Assembly: GCF_900240405.1 (NCBI RefSeq)
Contig: NZ_OEQK01000002.1
Coordinates: 124,001-188,000 of the forward strand
Length of the DNA stretch: 64,000 bases
Reading direction: 5' to 3'
Source: Salirhabdus sp. Marseille-P4669
GTDB taxonomy: Bacteria > Bacillota > Bacilli > Bacillales > Alkalibacillaceae
Shown: piece by piece, positions 39,751-49,217 of the stretch
How positions within the stretch are numbered: position 1 is the first letter of the stretch
Layout: every line of letters starts with the position of its first letter
Made by a program: the position numbers and the translations under genes
Notes under the pieces: model-generated
Told to the model about the DNA's origin: nothing
What the model saw: only the letters and a program-made list of their open reading frames with translations
The model's database searches: none

Positions 39751-39935
39751 ATGACATCGAAATAAAAGCAACAAAACAGCCCTGTTACAATTGCTGTTAG
39801 TAGTACATCTAACGTTGTTGGAATAAAGAAGGTACGGATATTTTGATAAATCATAATGGGTAAAGAACACTTTTCTAGCACAAAGATACATTTTCTTAAC
39901 CATGGTGGTAATCGATAACGATAAAACTTTGCCAT
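39747..39935 (-). CDS. Small membrane protein, 62 residues, function unknown
   Basis: A minus-strand frame with a strong GGAGGAG site 6 bases before its ATG, a basic N-terminus (FYRYRLPPWLRK) and hydrophobic segments, the last about residues 40-60. It ends within the last codons of convergent ysxE (3-base overlap). I do not recognise the family. Confidence 0.62.
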   Translation of the reverse strand: MAKFYRYRLPPWLRKCIFVLEKCSLPIMIYQNIRTFFIPTTLDVLLTAIVTGLFCCFYFDVI

Positions 39936-39971
39936 GTTTTCTCCTCCTTATGAAAAAAAGATTTTTAGAAG

Positions 39972-40008
39972 AAGCGCAATCTAAATAAACGGGTTGCGCT
40001 TTTTTTTT
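39972..40008 (+). terminator. Terminator-like hairpin upstream of valS
   Basis: AAGCGCAA / TTGCGCTT followed by T8 on the plus strand. It lies just upstream of the minus-strand gene, so it would stop read-through from ysxE towards valS. Confidence 0.7.
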
Positions 40009-40121
40009 GTTGTTTGGAGTTTTATTGAAATAAAAGTCTCCGTATTATAACTAGTTAGATACCCAATTAACTTTTTTATTGTATATTATGAAAAGAAAAT
40101 GGTAAAAGTGTGTAATAACCA

Positions 40122-40151
40122 TTGACTTTTGTATGTAAAAATGCTTAAAAT
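40122..40151 (+). promoter_or_regulatory. Probable promoter of the valS leader
   Basis: TTGACT at 40122-40127 and TAAAAT at 40146-40151, spacing 18, about 30 bases before the T-box leader. Confidence 0.5.
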
Positions 40152-40179
40152 AACAAGTACAATTACATGAAATAATAAA

Positions 40180-40424
40180 TGCAATGAATGGGAAGAGTAC
40201 AAGGAGAAATCCTTCAGAGAGGGAAACATTAGCTGAAAGTTTCCTAGGTTATTGAATCCTTGGAAGGTCGCCCAGAAGCAGCTTCTTTGAACCGAAGTAG
40301 GAGAAGCCGGATAAAGTCCGTTAACCTAATGAAGTGCATAGTATGTTTTTTTTGCTATGAATAAAGGTGGTACCGCGAAATATACCCTTTTCGTCCTTTT
40401 TATAGGATGAAAAGGGTTTTTTAT
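40180..40424 (+). ncRNA. T-box riboswitch controlling valS
   Basis: Leader with the AGTA box (GAGTAC near 40194), an AGAGAG segment, a GAAGGTCGCC region where GTC (Val) is the likely specifier codon near 40267, the T-box core AAGGTGGTACCGCG (about 40364-40377) and a terminator CCCTTTTCGTCCT / AGGATGAAAAGGG followed by T. Uncharged tRNA-Val should pair with the GGTG bulge and prevent termination (known mechanism). Confidence 0.93.
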
Positions 40425-40469
40425 TTTTCTTAATAGTAGGAAGAATTTAAAAAATGAGGAGGAAAAGTC

Positions 40470-43112
40470 ATGGAGGAAAAGCAAATTTCCATGCCGCCCA
40501 AATACGATCCAACAGAGGTTGAAAAGGGTCGTTATGATTTTTGGCTAAAAGGTAAGTTTTTTGAAGCAAAACAAGATAAATCGAAGGAGCCATTTACAGT
40601 TGTTATTCCGCCACCTAACGTTACTGGTAAATTACATTTAGGTCATGCTTGGGATACAACGCTACAAGATATCATTACTCGTTATAAACGAATGCAAGGG
40701 TATGATGTGCTATGGCTTCCAGGAATGGACCACGCAGGTATTGCAACACAAGCGAAGGTGGAAGCAAAACTTCGAGAAGATGGGAAAAATCGTTACGATC
40801 TAGGTCGTGAGAAGTTTGTGGAAGAAGTTTGGAGATGGAAAGAAGAATATGCGTCATTTATTCGAAAACAATGGGAAAAGGTTGGCTTAGGGCTCGACTA
40901 TTCTAGGGAGCGTTTTACCCTTGATGAAGGATTATCGGAGGCTGTAAAAAAGGTATTCGTAAGTCTTTACGAAAAAGGTTTAATCTATCGTGGAGAGTAT
41001 ATCATTAATTGGGACCCAGCCACTAAAACTGCTTTATCAGATATTGAGGTTATTTATAAAGAGGTTAAAGGTGCTTTTTATCATATGAAGTATCCTTTAA
41101 AAGACGGGTCTGGATCAATAGAAATCGCAACTACTCGACCTGAAACGATGCTAGGAGATACAGCAGTTGCTGTTCACCCTAAAGACGAGCGCTATCAACA
41201 TCTAATTGGTAAGAAAGTAATATTGCCAATTACAGGACGAGAAATTGAGATTATTGCGGATGATTACGTTGATATGGAATTTGGTTCAGGAGCAGTTAAA
41301 ATCACCCCTGCCCATGATCCAAATGATTTTGAAATCGGAAATCGCCATAACCTGAAGCGTATTCTTGTAATGAATGAAGACGGTACGATGAATGAAAACA
41401 CTGGAAAGTATGAAGGATTAGACCGTTTTGAATGCCGTAAGCAAATCGTAAAAGACCTACAAGAGGAAGGCATAATATTTAAAATTGAAGAGCATATTCA
41501 TTCGGTAGGGCATTCAGAGCGTAGTGATGCAGTTGTCGAGCCATATTTGTCAACACAATGGTTTGTAAAAATGGAACCACTAGCGGAGGCTGCATTAGCA
41601 ATTCAAAATAAGGATGACAAGGTTAACTTTGTTCCAGAACGCTTTGAAAAAACCTATTTTAATTGGATGGAAAACATTCGAGATTGGTGTATCTCTCGAC
41701 AATTATGGTGGGGACATCGAATTCCGGCTTGGTATCATAAAGAAACTGGTGAAGTTTATGTAGGAATGGGAGAACCTAATGATGCTGAAAATTGGGAGCA
41801 AGATAATGATGTATTAGATACGTGGTTTTCTTCCGCTTTATGGCCATTCTCCACAATGGGTTGGCCAGATGAAGAAAGTGAAGACTTTAAACGTTATTTC
41901 CCTACAGATGTATTAGTTACGGGCTATGACATTATTTTCTTCTGGGTAGCGCGAATGGTATTCCAATCTGTAGAATTTACAAATCAACGTCCATTCAAAG
42001 ATGTATTGATTCATGGCTTGGTAAGAGATGCAGAAGGACGTAAAATGAGTAAATCGTTAGGCAATGGTGTGGACCCTATGGATGTTGTAGATAAATATGG
42101 CGCAGATTCCTTACGCTACTTCCTATCTACTGGTTCAGCTCCAGGTCAAGATTTGCGTTTCCAATGGGAAAAAATTGAGTCGACATGGAATTTTGCCAAC
42201 AAAATTTGGAACGCATCCCGCTTTGTATTAATGAATTTAGACGGTATGACTTACAAGGATGTAGACCTTTCTGGTACCAAGTCTGTTGCAGATCAATGGA
42301 TACTTACGCAATTAAACGAAACGATTGATCATGTAACACGTAATATTGAAAAATATGAATTTGGTGAAGCCGGAAGATATTTATATAATTTTATTTGGGA
42401 TGACTTCTGTGATTGGTATATTGAAATGGCGAAAATCCCACTTTATGGGGAAAATGAAGATGCGAAAAAAACAACGAGATCCATTCTTGTGTATGTTCTA
42501 GATCAAACCATGCGAATGCTTCATCCATTTATGCCTTTTATTACCGAGGAAATATGGCAGCATATTCCACATGAAGGAGAGTCGATTACGGTTGCTGAAT
42601 GGCCAACTGTTCAAGCTGCCTATACGAACGAAAAAGCAGCTCATGATATGAAACGATTAGTAGAAATCATTAGAGCTGTTCGTAATATTCGCGCAGAAGT
42701 GAACACGCCAATGTCGAAAGCAATTCCAATGATTGTGAAGGCTAGGGATCTAGAAGTGAAATCAGCACTAACAGAGAATCGACATTATTTAGAAAGATTC
42801 TGTAATCCAAGTGAGCTAACTATTGATACAGACATTACTACACCTGAAAAAGCGATGAGTGCAGTAATAACTGGTGTTGAACTTTATCTTCCATTAGAAG
42901 GCCTAATTAACAAAGAAGAAGAGCTTCAACGCCTACAAAAAGAATGGGATAAATGGAATGCAGAAGTTCAGCTCGTTCAAAAGAAGCTAGCAAACGAGAA
43001 ATTTGTAAACAACGCACCAGAAGCAATTGTTCAAAAGGAACGAGAAAAAGAACAAGATTATTTAGAGAAACGGTCGAAAGTAGAAGCAAGAATAAAAGAA
43101 ATGCAAGACTAA
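40470..43112 (+). CDS. valS: Valyl-tRNA synthetase
   Basis: An 880-residue class I synthetase. HLGHAW (HIGH motif) lies in [15 protein letters not shown] near 50-60, KMSKS in [11 protein letters not shown], the CP1 editing domain includes [17 protein letters not shown], and a C-terminal coiled coil (about 810-878) is typical of ValRS. It is controlled by the T-box ahead of it. GAGGAGG precedes ATG. Confidence 0.97.
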   Translation: MEEKQISMPPKYDPTEVEKGRYDFWLKGKFFEAKQDKSKEPFTVVIPPPNVTGKLHLGHAWDTTLQDIITRYKRMQGYDVLWLPGMDHAGIATQAKVEAKLREDGKNRYDLGREKFVEEVWRWKEEYASFIRKQWEKVGLGLDYSRERFTLDEGLSEAVKKVFVSLYEKGLIYRGEYIINWDPATKTALSDIEVIYKEVKGAFYHMKYPLKDGSGSIEIATTRPETMLGDTAVAVHPKDERYQHLIGKKVILPITGREIEIIADDYVDMEFGSGAVKITPAHDPNDFEIGNRHNLKRILVMNEDGTMNENTGKYEGLDRFECRKQIVKDLQEEGIIFKIEEHIHSVGHSERSDAVVEPYLSTQWFVKMEPLAEAALAIQNKDDKVNFVPERFEKTYFNWMENIRDWCISRQLWWGHRIPAWYHKETGEVYVGMGEPNDAENWEQDNDVLDTWFSSALWPFSTMGWPDEESEDFKRYFPTDVLVTGYDIIFFWVARMVFQSVEFTNQRPFKDVLIHGLVRDAEGRKMSKSLGNGVDPMDVVDKYGADSLRYFLSTGSAPGQDLRFQWEKIESTWNFANKIWNASRFVLMNLDGMTYKDVDLSGTKSVADQWILTQLNETIDHVTRNIEKYEFGEAGRYLYNFIWDDFCDWYIEMAKIPLYGENEDAKKTTRSILVYVLDQTMRMLHPFMPFITEEIWQHIPHEGESITVAEWPTVQAAYTNEKAAHDMKRLVEIIRAVRNIRAEVNTPMSKAIPMIVKARDLEVKSALTENRHYLERFCNPSELTIDTDITTPEKAMSAVITGVELYLPLEGLINKEEELQRLQKEWDKWNAEVQLVQKKLANEKFVNNAPEAIVQKEREKEQDYLEKRSKVEARIKEMQD

Positions 43113-43116
43113 TGAA

Positions 43117-43155
43117 ACAGAAGCCCTATTTCTTAATAGGGCTTCTGTTCTGTTT
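43117..43155 (+). terminator. Terminator after valS
   Basis: AACAGAAGCCCTATT / AATAGGGCTTCTGTT stem (15 bp). Confidence 0.85.
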
Positions 43156-43218
43156 ATTCGCTTTCCTAAAAATGAAAAAATCCTTTATAATATATAGTAG
43201 AATATAACCATAAGTGTT

Positions 43219-43905
43219 ATGGATTATAGAAAAGTAGTGGTGAATAATGTGATTTCTTATCGTCAACTTTTACAAATAGAAAAATCGTTTACAGAGGAAT
43301 CCTTTCCAGATGAAAGCGGTTTTTTGATTAAAGAAGGGCGAATTCCGTTTTTGGTTTCAGCTCCTCATAGTGTTTCTCAAATTAGAGATGGAAAATGGAA
43401 AATCGGCGAACACCGAAGTGGTATCGTTGTAGAAGAGCTTCAAAGATTAACAGGCTGTTATAGTATTTATAAAACGAAAAATAACCAAGAGGATGCTAAT
43501 TTTGACAAGAAAAGTAGCTATAGAGATGCCATTATTAACTTAGTAAAAAAAGAAAAAATTAACTATTTACTAGATATCCATATCATGTCACCGAATAGAC
43601 CGTAAATGATTGATATCGGAACAAATAGAGGCAAAAATATAAAAAGTCAATATCGAATAATAGAAAATTTAACACATTCTTTTCAGCAAAACGATATTCA
43701 AGATGTCAAGGTTGACTATATTTTTACCGCTGGATATCCATATACCGTATCCTCTTATGTTGCAAAAAAGACAGGAATTATAGCGATACAAATTGAGATA
43801 AATTGGAATTTGTTACATACTCCAAATGGAAATATGACTGATTTTTATAAGGTGTGCAATAGTTTAAGACAATTTATTGTGGAACGAATAAAGGAGACTG
43901 ATTGA
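43219..43905 (+). pseudogene. N-formylglutamate amidohydrolase-like gene broken by one in-frame TAA
   Basis: Codons 1-128 and 130-228 lie in one frame, separated only by TAA at 43603-43605. The combined sequence reads as one N-formylglutamate amidohydrolase-like (FGase) domain: SAPHS near 53-57, a GEHRSG segment, DIH before the stop, then IDIGTNRG, and QIEIN late in the protein. Metal-binding His/Asp/Glu candidates occur on both sides of the stop. A single base change (for example from a Tyr, Glu, Lys or Gln codon) would explain it; a sequencing error or stop read-through are alternatives. The second half could also be translated from ATG 43606. The next gene starts directly after its TGA. 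Confidence 0.78.
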
Positions 43906-44802
43906 TTGAAATCTTGTTGGATTATTTATAATGGAAATTTAGTTGGGGAAAAGTTTTTAGATTATGCCAATCTAATGGCAGAGGCAGCCCAAAAGCAACA
44001 CATTCAGCCGGAAATTATTCCGAATCATGAGCTCATCATGGTTATTGAAAACGGGAAAGCAAAGATTAGAGGAAGCTTTCAAGATAAGCTACCTGATTTT
44101 GTCCTTTTTGGTGATAAAGATATTCCTTTAGCAAAGCATTTAGAGAAAATTGGACTCCAAGTATATAACAGCAGTGATTCTATCGAAGTTTGTGATAACA
44201 AGATTCGAATGTACCAAAAATTATCTGATGCTGGAATGAAAGTACCTAAGACCATCTTAGGTGCTATGTTATTTGATGGAACAACATATCAAGACTTTCG
44301 TGTGTTTGATCAGATTATAGAGGAATTGGGCTTTCCCATGGTGATAAAAGAAGCATTTGGCTCTTTTGGACAACAAGTGTATTTGGTCCACACGAAAGAA
44401 GAGATGTTCAAAAAAATTACAGAACTAGGAAGTAAACCTTTCCTTTTTCAAGAATTTATTACTACAAGCTATGGAAAAGATGTACGATTGAATGTTGTTG
44501 GGGGAGAAGTTGTTGCATCGATGCTGCGCACTTCGAAACATGATTTCCGAGCCAATGTAACGGCAGGTGGAGAAACATCACCTTACCAACCATCCGAGCA
44601 AGAAAAAGCATTGGCTATCCAAGCAGCAAAATTGGTTGGAACGGATTTTGCTGGCGTAGATTTGTTATTTGGTGAAGATGGACCTATCGTATGTGAAGTC
44701 AACTCTAATGCCCATATTCGAAGTATTCAAGCATGTACTGGAATTGACATATCACGACATATTATTTCGTATATTTTACAAGACTTGGAAAGGTGTCGCT
44801 AA
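43906..44802 (+). CDS. RimK-like ATP-grasp ligase 1
   Basis: A 298-residue ATP-grasp enzyme forming acyl-phosphate intermediates for peptide-like bonds. Seen: IRMYQKLSDAGMKVPKTI before the ATP-binding core, FPMVIKEAFGSFGQQVYLV with its lysine, FQEFITTSYGKDVRLNVVGGEVVASMLR, the glycine-rich AGGETSPY loop, and the metal motif CEVNSNAHIRS. The substrate is unknown; relatives join glutamate or lysine-type amino acids. The start is TTG 43906, abutting the upstream stop, with AAGGAG ten bases earlier. One base separates it from ligase 2. Confidence 0.85.
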   Translation: MKSCWIIYNGNLVGEKFLDYANLMAEAAQKQHIQPEIIPNHELIMVIENGKAKIRGSFQDKLPDFVLFGDKDIPLAKHLEKIGLQVYNSSDSIEVCDNKIRMYQKLSDAGMKVPKTILGAMLFDGTTYQDFRVFDQIIEELGFPMVIKEAFGSFGQQVYLVHTKEEMFKKITELGSKPFLFQEFITTSYGKDVRLNVVGGEVVASMLRTSKHDFRANVTAGGETSPYQPSEQEKALAIQAAKLVGTDFAGVDLLFGEDGPIVCEVNSNAHIRSIQACTGIDISRHIISYILQDLERCR

Positions 44803-44803
44803 A

Positions 44804-45682
44804 ATGAACGTAAGAGGCTGGGTCGTATACAATAAGCAGGACTATGATAGAAATGAGGCCTTTGTAAATTGGCTGTTACGTGAAGCGGAGCACTTTCCTT
44901 TTGATTTACAAGTCGTCATAAAAGACGACGTACAATTCGGAATCAAACACCATCAACTTTCCATCCTGTATCGAAATGCAAATGTACAATTCCCAGATTT
45001 TGTAATTATGCGTAATATTGATCCTCTTTTTAGTACACAAATGGAGCAACTAGGTGCTCGAGTATTTAACCGATCCGAGATAGCCGAAATGTGTAACCAT
45101 AAAGGGAAAACACATCAAGCTATCGCTGCCTTGCAAATACCGATGCTAGATACTATATTCGTAAAACGAAATGAAATTAGCGAAGAAAATATACGGTTTG
45201 ACTATCCAATCGTTGTAAAAGAAGGGAACGGTAGGGGAGGAAAACAGGTATATTTAATTCAAAATAAGAAGGAGCTTGAAGTCGTCATACAAAAAGTACA
45301 TACAGAAGACCTTGTTATTCAACCTTTAGCAAAAAATTATGGGAAAGATATTCGTGTATATGTAATCGGAAATGAGATTGTAGCAGCTGTTAAAAGAGAG
45401 TCTAAAGACAGCTTTAAATCCAATTATACGTTGGGTGGACAAGCCACCCTCTATTCACTAACGGAGGAAGAAGAGCTGCTCGTTCAAAAAATCATTAACT
45501 CCTTTTCCTTTGATTTCGTAGGTATTGATTTCTTACTGGATGAACAGAATCAACTATTATTTAACGAAATAGAAGATGTTGTTGGTAGTCGTATGTTGAG
45601 TAATCATTCTAATATTAATATTGTTCAACGTTTTTTCACTCATATTGAAGCCGAAATGGCTTTTCTAATAGAACAGAAATAA
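44804..45682 (+). CDS. RimK-like ATP-grasp ligase 2
   Basis: A 292-residue paralogue of the gene before it. The core segments are YPIVVKEGNGRGGKQVYLI, IQPLAKNYGKDIRVYVIGNEIVAAVKR and GGQATLYSL. The metal motif reads FNEIEDVVGSRML, where RimK-type enzymes have NEVN; Glu could replace Asn as a ligand. The start is ATG 44804 (MNVRGWVVYN), equivalent to the N-terminus of ligase 1; the longer frame from 44669 lies inside that gene. Twin adjacent ligases plus an FGase-like gene suggest a two-step amide-forming pathway (inference). Confidence 0.83.
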   Translation: MNVRGWVVYNKQDYDRNEAFVNWLLREAEHFPFDLQVVIKDDVQFGIKHHQLSILYRNANVQFPDFVIMRNIDPLFSTQMEQLGARVFNRSEIAEMCNHKGKTHQAIAALQIPMLDTIFVKRNEISEENIRFDYPIVVKEGNGRGGKQVYLIQNKKELEVVIQKVHTEDLVIQPLAKNYGKDIRVYVIGNEIVAAVKRESKDSFKSNYTLGGQATLYSLTEEEELLVQKIINSFSFDFVGIDFLLDEQNQLLFNEIEDVVGSRMLSNHSNINIVQRFFTHIEAEMAFLIEQK

Positions 45683-45707
45683 GATCATCGAGTTAAGGAC
45701 TGATGAA

Positions 45708-46991
45708 ATGCTAAAAACATATAATGATCTCGTGACATGGATGAACACACATTTATCTAAGCAAGTAAAGCCTGGATTGGAACGAGTTGAATATTTATTG
45801 TCTAAATGGAATAATCCAGAGAAGCAAATAAAAGTGGTTCATATTGCTGGGACGAATGGAAAAGGATCCACCTTACAATTTCTAAAAAACTTACTTATTC
45901 ATCACGGCAAATCAGTTGGTTCCTTTACATCACCTTTTTTTTACAAATGGAATGAGCAAATCGAATATAATCATACAATAATTTCGGATAATGAAATTTT
46001 GCAGCGAATCAATTATTTAGCTCCTATCATAGAGGAAATGGATACATTGCCAATGGGAAGGCCGTCGGAGTTTGAGGTGTTTACGGTTGTTGGCCTACAT
46101 TATTTTGCTAGTAAAAAAGCCGATTATGTTCTAATGGAAGCGGGTCTTGGGGGGAGATTTGATTCAACCAATGTAGTCGATCCAATCCAGACAATTATTA
46201 CATCGATCGGCTTGGATCATACGAATATATTAGGAAATACATATGAAGAAATAGCATTTGAGAAAGCTGGCATTATAAAAAAAGGCATTCCACTTGTAAC
46301 AGCGGTTGACCAACAGGAAGCGCTTTCTGTTATTTACAACATTGCTCAACAATACCATGCACCTATATTTCGTTTAGGAGAAGATTTTTATATTAAAGTT
46401 ATGGACTATGCGTTTTCCTTTTGGAATGAAACGTTCCACTTCGAAAATATAAAACTACAATTGCTAGGTGAGCATCAAAGAAAGAACGCGGCGCTCGCAT
46501 TGCAGTGCTTCCTTCTAATAAGTGAACGTGACTATATTCAAGTGATGGAACAAACTGTGATAGATTCCCTATGGGCTACATTATGGAAAGGGCGATTTGA
46601 GGTCGTGAAATCGAACCCACTTATCATTATGGATGGAGCGCACAATGAAGAGGGTATCCTGGCAATGATTGCTACGTTAAAGGAATGGTATCCAAATAAG
46701 AGAAAACATATCATCTTTTCTGTTATGAAGGATAAAGCGGTTCAACAAATGATACGTCAAATTGATAAGGTATTTGACTCTGTGTGGTTTACGAGCTTTT
46801 CAAATCCGCGAGCAGATAGTGAAGAAGTGTTGTATTCACTAAGTAGCCATCCTCATAAAGAAATGGCGGACAATTGGCAAAGTGCATATTCTCATTTACT
46901 CAAACAAATAGATGATCAAAATGACATAATCATATTTGCTGGCTCCTTATACTTTATCTCTCAAGTTCGTGAAACGTTATTAAAAAAATAA
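45708..46991 (+). CDS. folC: Folylpolyglutamate synthase
   Basis: Adds gamma-linked glutamates to folates. The 427-residue Mur-ligase-type enzyme has the P-loop AGTNGKGST (near 47-55), GSFTSPFF, LEAGLGGRFDSTN-like MEAGLGGRFDSTN, and DGAHNEEG. It follows ATP-grasp ligase 2 by 25 bases. In B. subtilis folC directly follows valS; here three genes intervene. Confidence 0.93.
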   Translation: MLKTYNDLVTWMNTHLSKQVKPGLERVEYLLSKWNNPEKQIKVVHIAGTNGKGSTLQFLKNLLIHHGKSVGSFTSPFFYKWNEQIEYNHTIISDNEILQRINYLAPIIEEMDTLPMGRPSEFEVFTVVGLHYFASKKADYVLMEAGLGGRFDSTNVVDPIQTIITSIGLDHTNILGNTYEEIAFEKAGIIKKGIPLVTAVDQQEALSVIYNIAQQYHAPIFRLGEDFYIKVMDYAFSFWNETFHFENIKLQLLGEHQRKNAALALQCFLLISERDYIQVMEQTVIDSLWATLWKGRFEVVKSNPLIIMDGAHNEEGILAMIATLKEWYPNKRKHIIFSVMKDKAVQQMIRQIDKVFDSVWFTSFSNPRADSEEVLYSLSSHPHKEMADNWQSAYSHLLKQIDDQNDIIIFAGSLYFISQVRETLLKK

Positions 46992-47203
46992 GATAAATAT
47001 TTAGCAATCTCCTATTGGTGAAAAATTACAGATATGATAGAATTAATGTAATTATTTGAAAATAGTTAAAATTAACTACTTCATTTTACCCATTCATGTA
47101 CAAAATACTTTATAATTATTTAATAAGAATTTATGGAAATTGGTTGTTTTGATATAAGTGTTTGAGGACGGACTTAGTAGTCTTCTATAGGAGATGCAAT
47201 GAC

Positions 47204-48943
47204 ATGACGAAACGTAAACAATGGATTGTTTGGCTTGTATGGTTACTAATATGGCCAACAATTATAATCTATCTATTTAATGTATTAGATCCAAGTACAA
47301 GCATAGACGGCAAGTGGTTTGATGTTATTTCCTTCGCACTATTAATGTGTATTGTAGCGATATTTCCAATTATCGTAGGGGAGACTCCTATTTTCTTTAT
47401 ACATGGTATTAGTTTTGCTGTATTCTTACATTTTGGATTATTCGTCGAGATTATCCTAACGGAATTAGCTGTTATAACATTATTAATTAAGCTGCGTTTA
47501 AGTAAGAGTCAGCTTTATCGAATACCTGTAAATTTAACCTTATTTTTATTAACATCTATTATTGGTGCAGCCATTTTTTATTTAGTTGGCGGAGAAAATG
47601 GAGAATTGACTTCCTTTAGTTTAGAGAATTTTGTACCAATTATTTGCTATGCGTTAGGAATTATTATTTCCAACCAAGTATTACTGCATTTATTACAGAT
47701 GTTTACAACAGGTACTAGAGAAAAGTTCTTTTCTTCTAGTCTATTATGGGATTTAATGACCTCTATTATCACTTTGCCTGTAGGATTCATCTTATATCTT
47801 TTATATAGTGATTTAGGTGCAATTGCGATTTATTTTGTTGGTATTCCTTTTATTATGATTTCTGGTATAATTACTAGTTTTTATACAACCAACCAAATCA
47901 ATCGTTATATGCAGAAAACAAGTAATATTGGTCAAAAATTAACAGGTCATTTAAATGTTAAAGAAGTATTAGACGTTTTTGTAACGGAAATTAGTGATTT
48001 ATTAAAAGTAGATTATACGTATATATACGATGTTACGAATAGCAACGAAATGTTATCATTAATTCGTTATGTAGATGCGAGCTGTGAAACGAAGATTTCG
48101 AATATATTGTTAACGAAAAATGAAGGAATTAGTGGAACTGTGTATGGTAAGGAAGAGGGGATGTTTTTCACAAACCGTCTTAGCTGGTATCGGAAAATAA
48201 AAGACCAAACCATACCACAGGATGCAGAGAGTTTAATGTCTGTACCAATTCGTAGAAATGATAAAGTTGTTGGTATTATTACAATTGTTTCAAAAAGGAA
48301 ACGAGCATATGAAAAATATCATTTCATGTTACTAGATATTTTATCTAACTATTTAGCAGTTGCTATTGAAAATGCACGCCATTATGAAAATACGAAGAAA
48401 AAGAGTGAGCGAGATCCATTAACAAAGTTATACAATTTTAGATACTTTGAAGGCTATCTACAAGGATTATTTGAAGACATGAAAGCGAAAGGTGTCTACG
48501 AAAATCACTCCTTAATTTTGCTAGATTTGGATCACTTTAAACAGGTTAATGATTTATATGGCCATGAAAGTGGTAATGAAGTATTAAGAGAACTTGCTAC
48601 AAGACTGAACTCATTAAGTAATGAAAATACGATAGTAGCAAGATATGGCGGAGAAGAGTTTGTGCTCCTGTTAAAAAATCGAACGAAGGATGAAGCGATA
48701 TTTGAAGCGGAAAGAATTCGTAAAATGATAAGCGATGAGCCATTCTTTTTGCAAAAACATATAATGGAAAGTGAAAATTCCATCGAAATCCAAATTACAG
48801 CTAGTATTGGACTTGCAACATTTCCTGACGATTGTGATGAATCTACGGAATTAATTCGACATGCAGATCGAGCTATGTATGTTGGAGCTAAGAGAAAAGG
48901 TAGAAACCGAGTAGCTACCTATGAAAAAGCAATTGAAGTATGA
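47204..48943 (+). CDS. Membrane-anchored GAF-GGDEF diguanylate cyclase
   Basis: Makes the second messenger c-di-GMP. The 579 residues hold six to seven N-terminal hydrophobic helices (about 5-230), a GAF sensor domain (about 245-390) and a GGDEF domain (about 400-575) with an intact GGEEF active site near residue 483. Layout and length recall B. subtilis DgcP (YtrP), but I do not assign orthology. ATG 47204 is ten bases after GGAG. It lies between folC and spoIIB, the place of comC in B. subtilis. Confidence 0.85.
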   Translation: MTKRKQWIVWLVWLLIWPTIIIYLFNVLDPSTSIDGKWFDVISFALLMCIVAIFPIIVGETPIFFIHGISFAVFLHFGLFVEIILTELAVITLLIKLRLSKSQLYRIPVNLTLFLLTSIIGAAIFYLVGGENGELTSFSLENFVPIICYALGIIISNQVLLHLLQMFTTGTREKFFSSSLLWDLMTSIITLPVGFILYLLYSDLGAIAIYFVGIPFIMISGIITSFYTTNQINRYMQKTSNIGQKLTGHLNVKEVLDVFVTEISDLLKVDYTYIYDVTNSNEMLSLIRYVDASCETKISNILLTKNEGISGTVYGKEEGMFFTNRLSWYRKIKDQTIPQDAESLMSVPIRRNDKVVGIITIVSKRKRAYEKYHFMLLDILSNYLAVAIENARHYENTKKKSERDPLTKLYNFRYFEGYLQGLFEDMKAKGVYENHSLILLDLDHFKQVNDLYGHESGNEVLRELATRLNSLSNENTIVARYGGEEFVLLLKNRTKDEAIFEAERIRKMISDEPFFLQKHIMESENSIEIQITASIGLATFPDDCDESTELIRHADRAMYVGAKRKGRNRVATYEKAIEV

Positions 48944-48976
48944 GCTTATTGAAAATGAATAGTTATATCTATAGGG

Positions 48977-49013
48977 AAATCCAAATCAGGCTATATGATT
49001 TGGATTTTTTGTT
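48977..49013 (+). terminator. Terminator after the cyclase gene
   Basis: AAATCCAAATCA / TGATTTGGATTT stem with T6. Confidence 0.88.
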
Positions 49014-49217
49014 GTTATTATTGGGAGTTAGCCTGCTAGGGGTATCGATAATTGATAGGTGACTAAGAACTCGAAACGGAGCTACGCCACAGATTATATC
49101 GAAATAACCGGAAATATTTCGAACAAAAGATTTTTCCCTACGACAAAACTCGTCTACTTTTTTAGTTTATACATGATAAGGTCATATTAAAACTAGCAAA
49201 AAAGTGGGGGACATTTC

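Noticed and set aside
43606-43905. The second half of the FGase-like gene as an independent 99-residue protein
   Set aside because: Its ATG is the codon right after the stop in the same frame and the domain continues across it, so a broken single gene is the simpler reading.
49072-49085. A 14-base sequence shared, inverted, with 57852-57865
   Set aside because: Matches of this length are expected by chance in a 64-kb window, and no longer similarity surrounds it.
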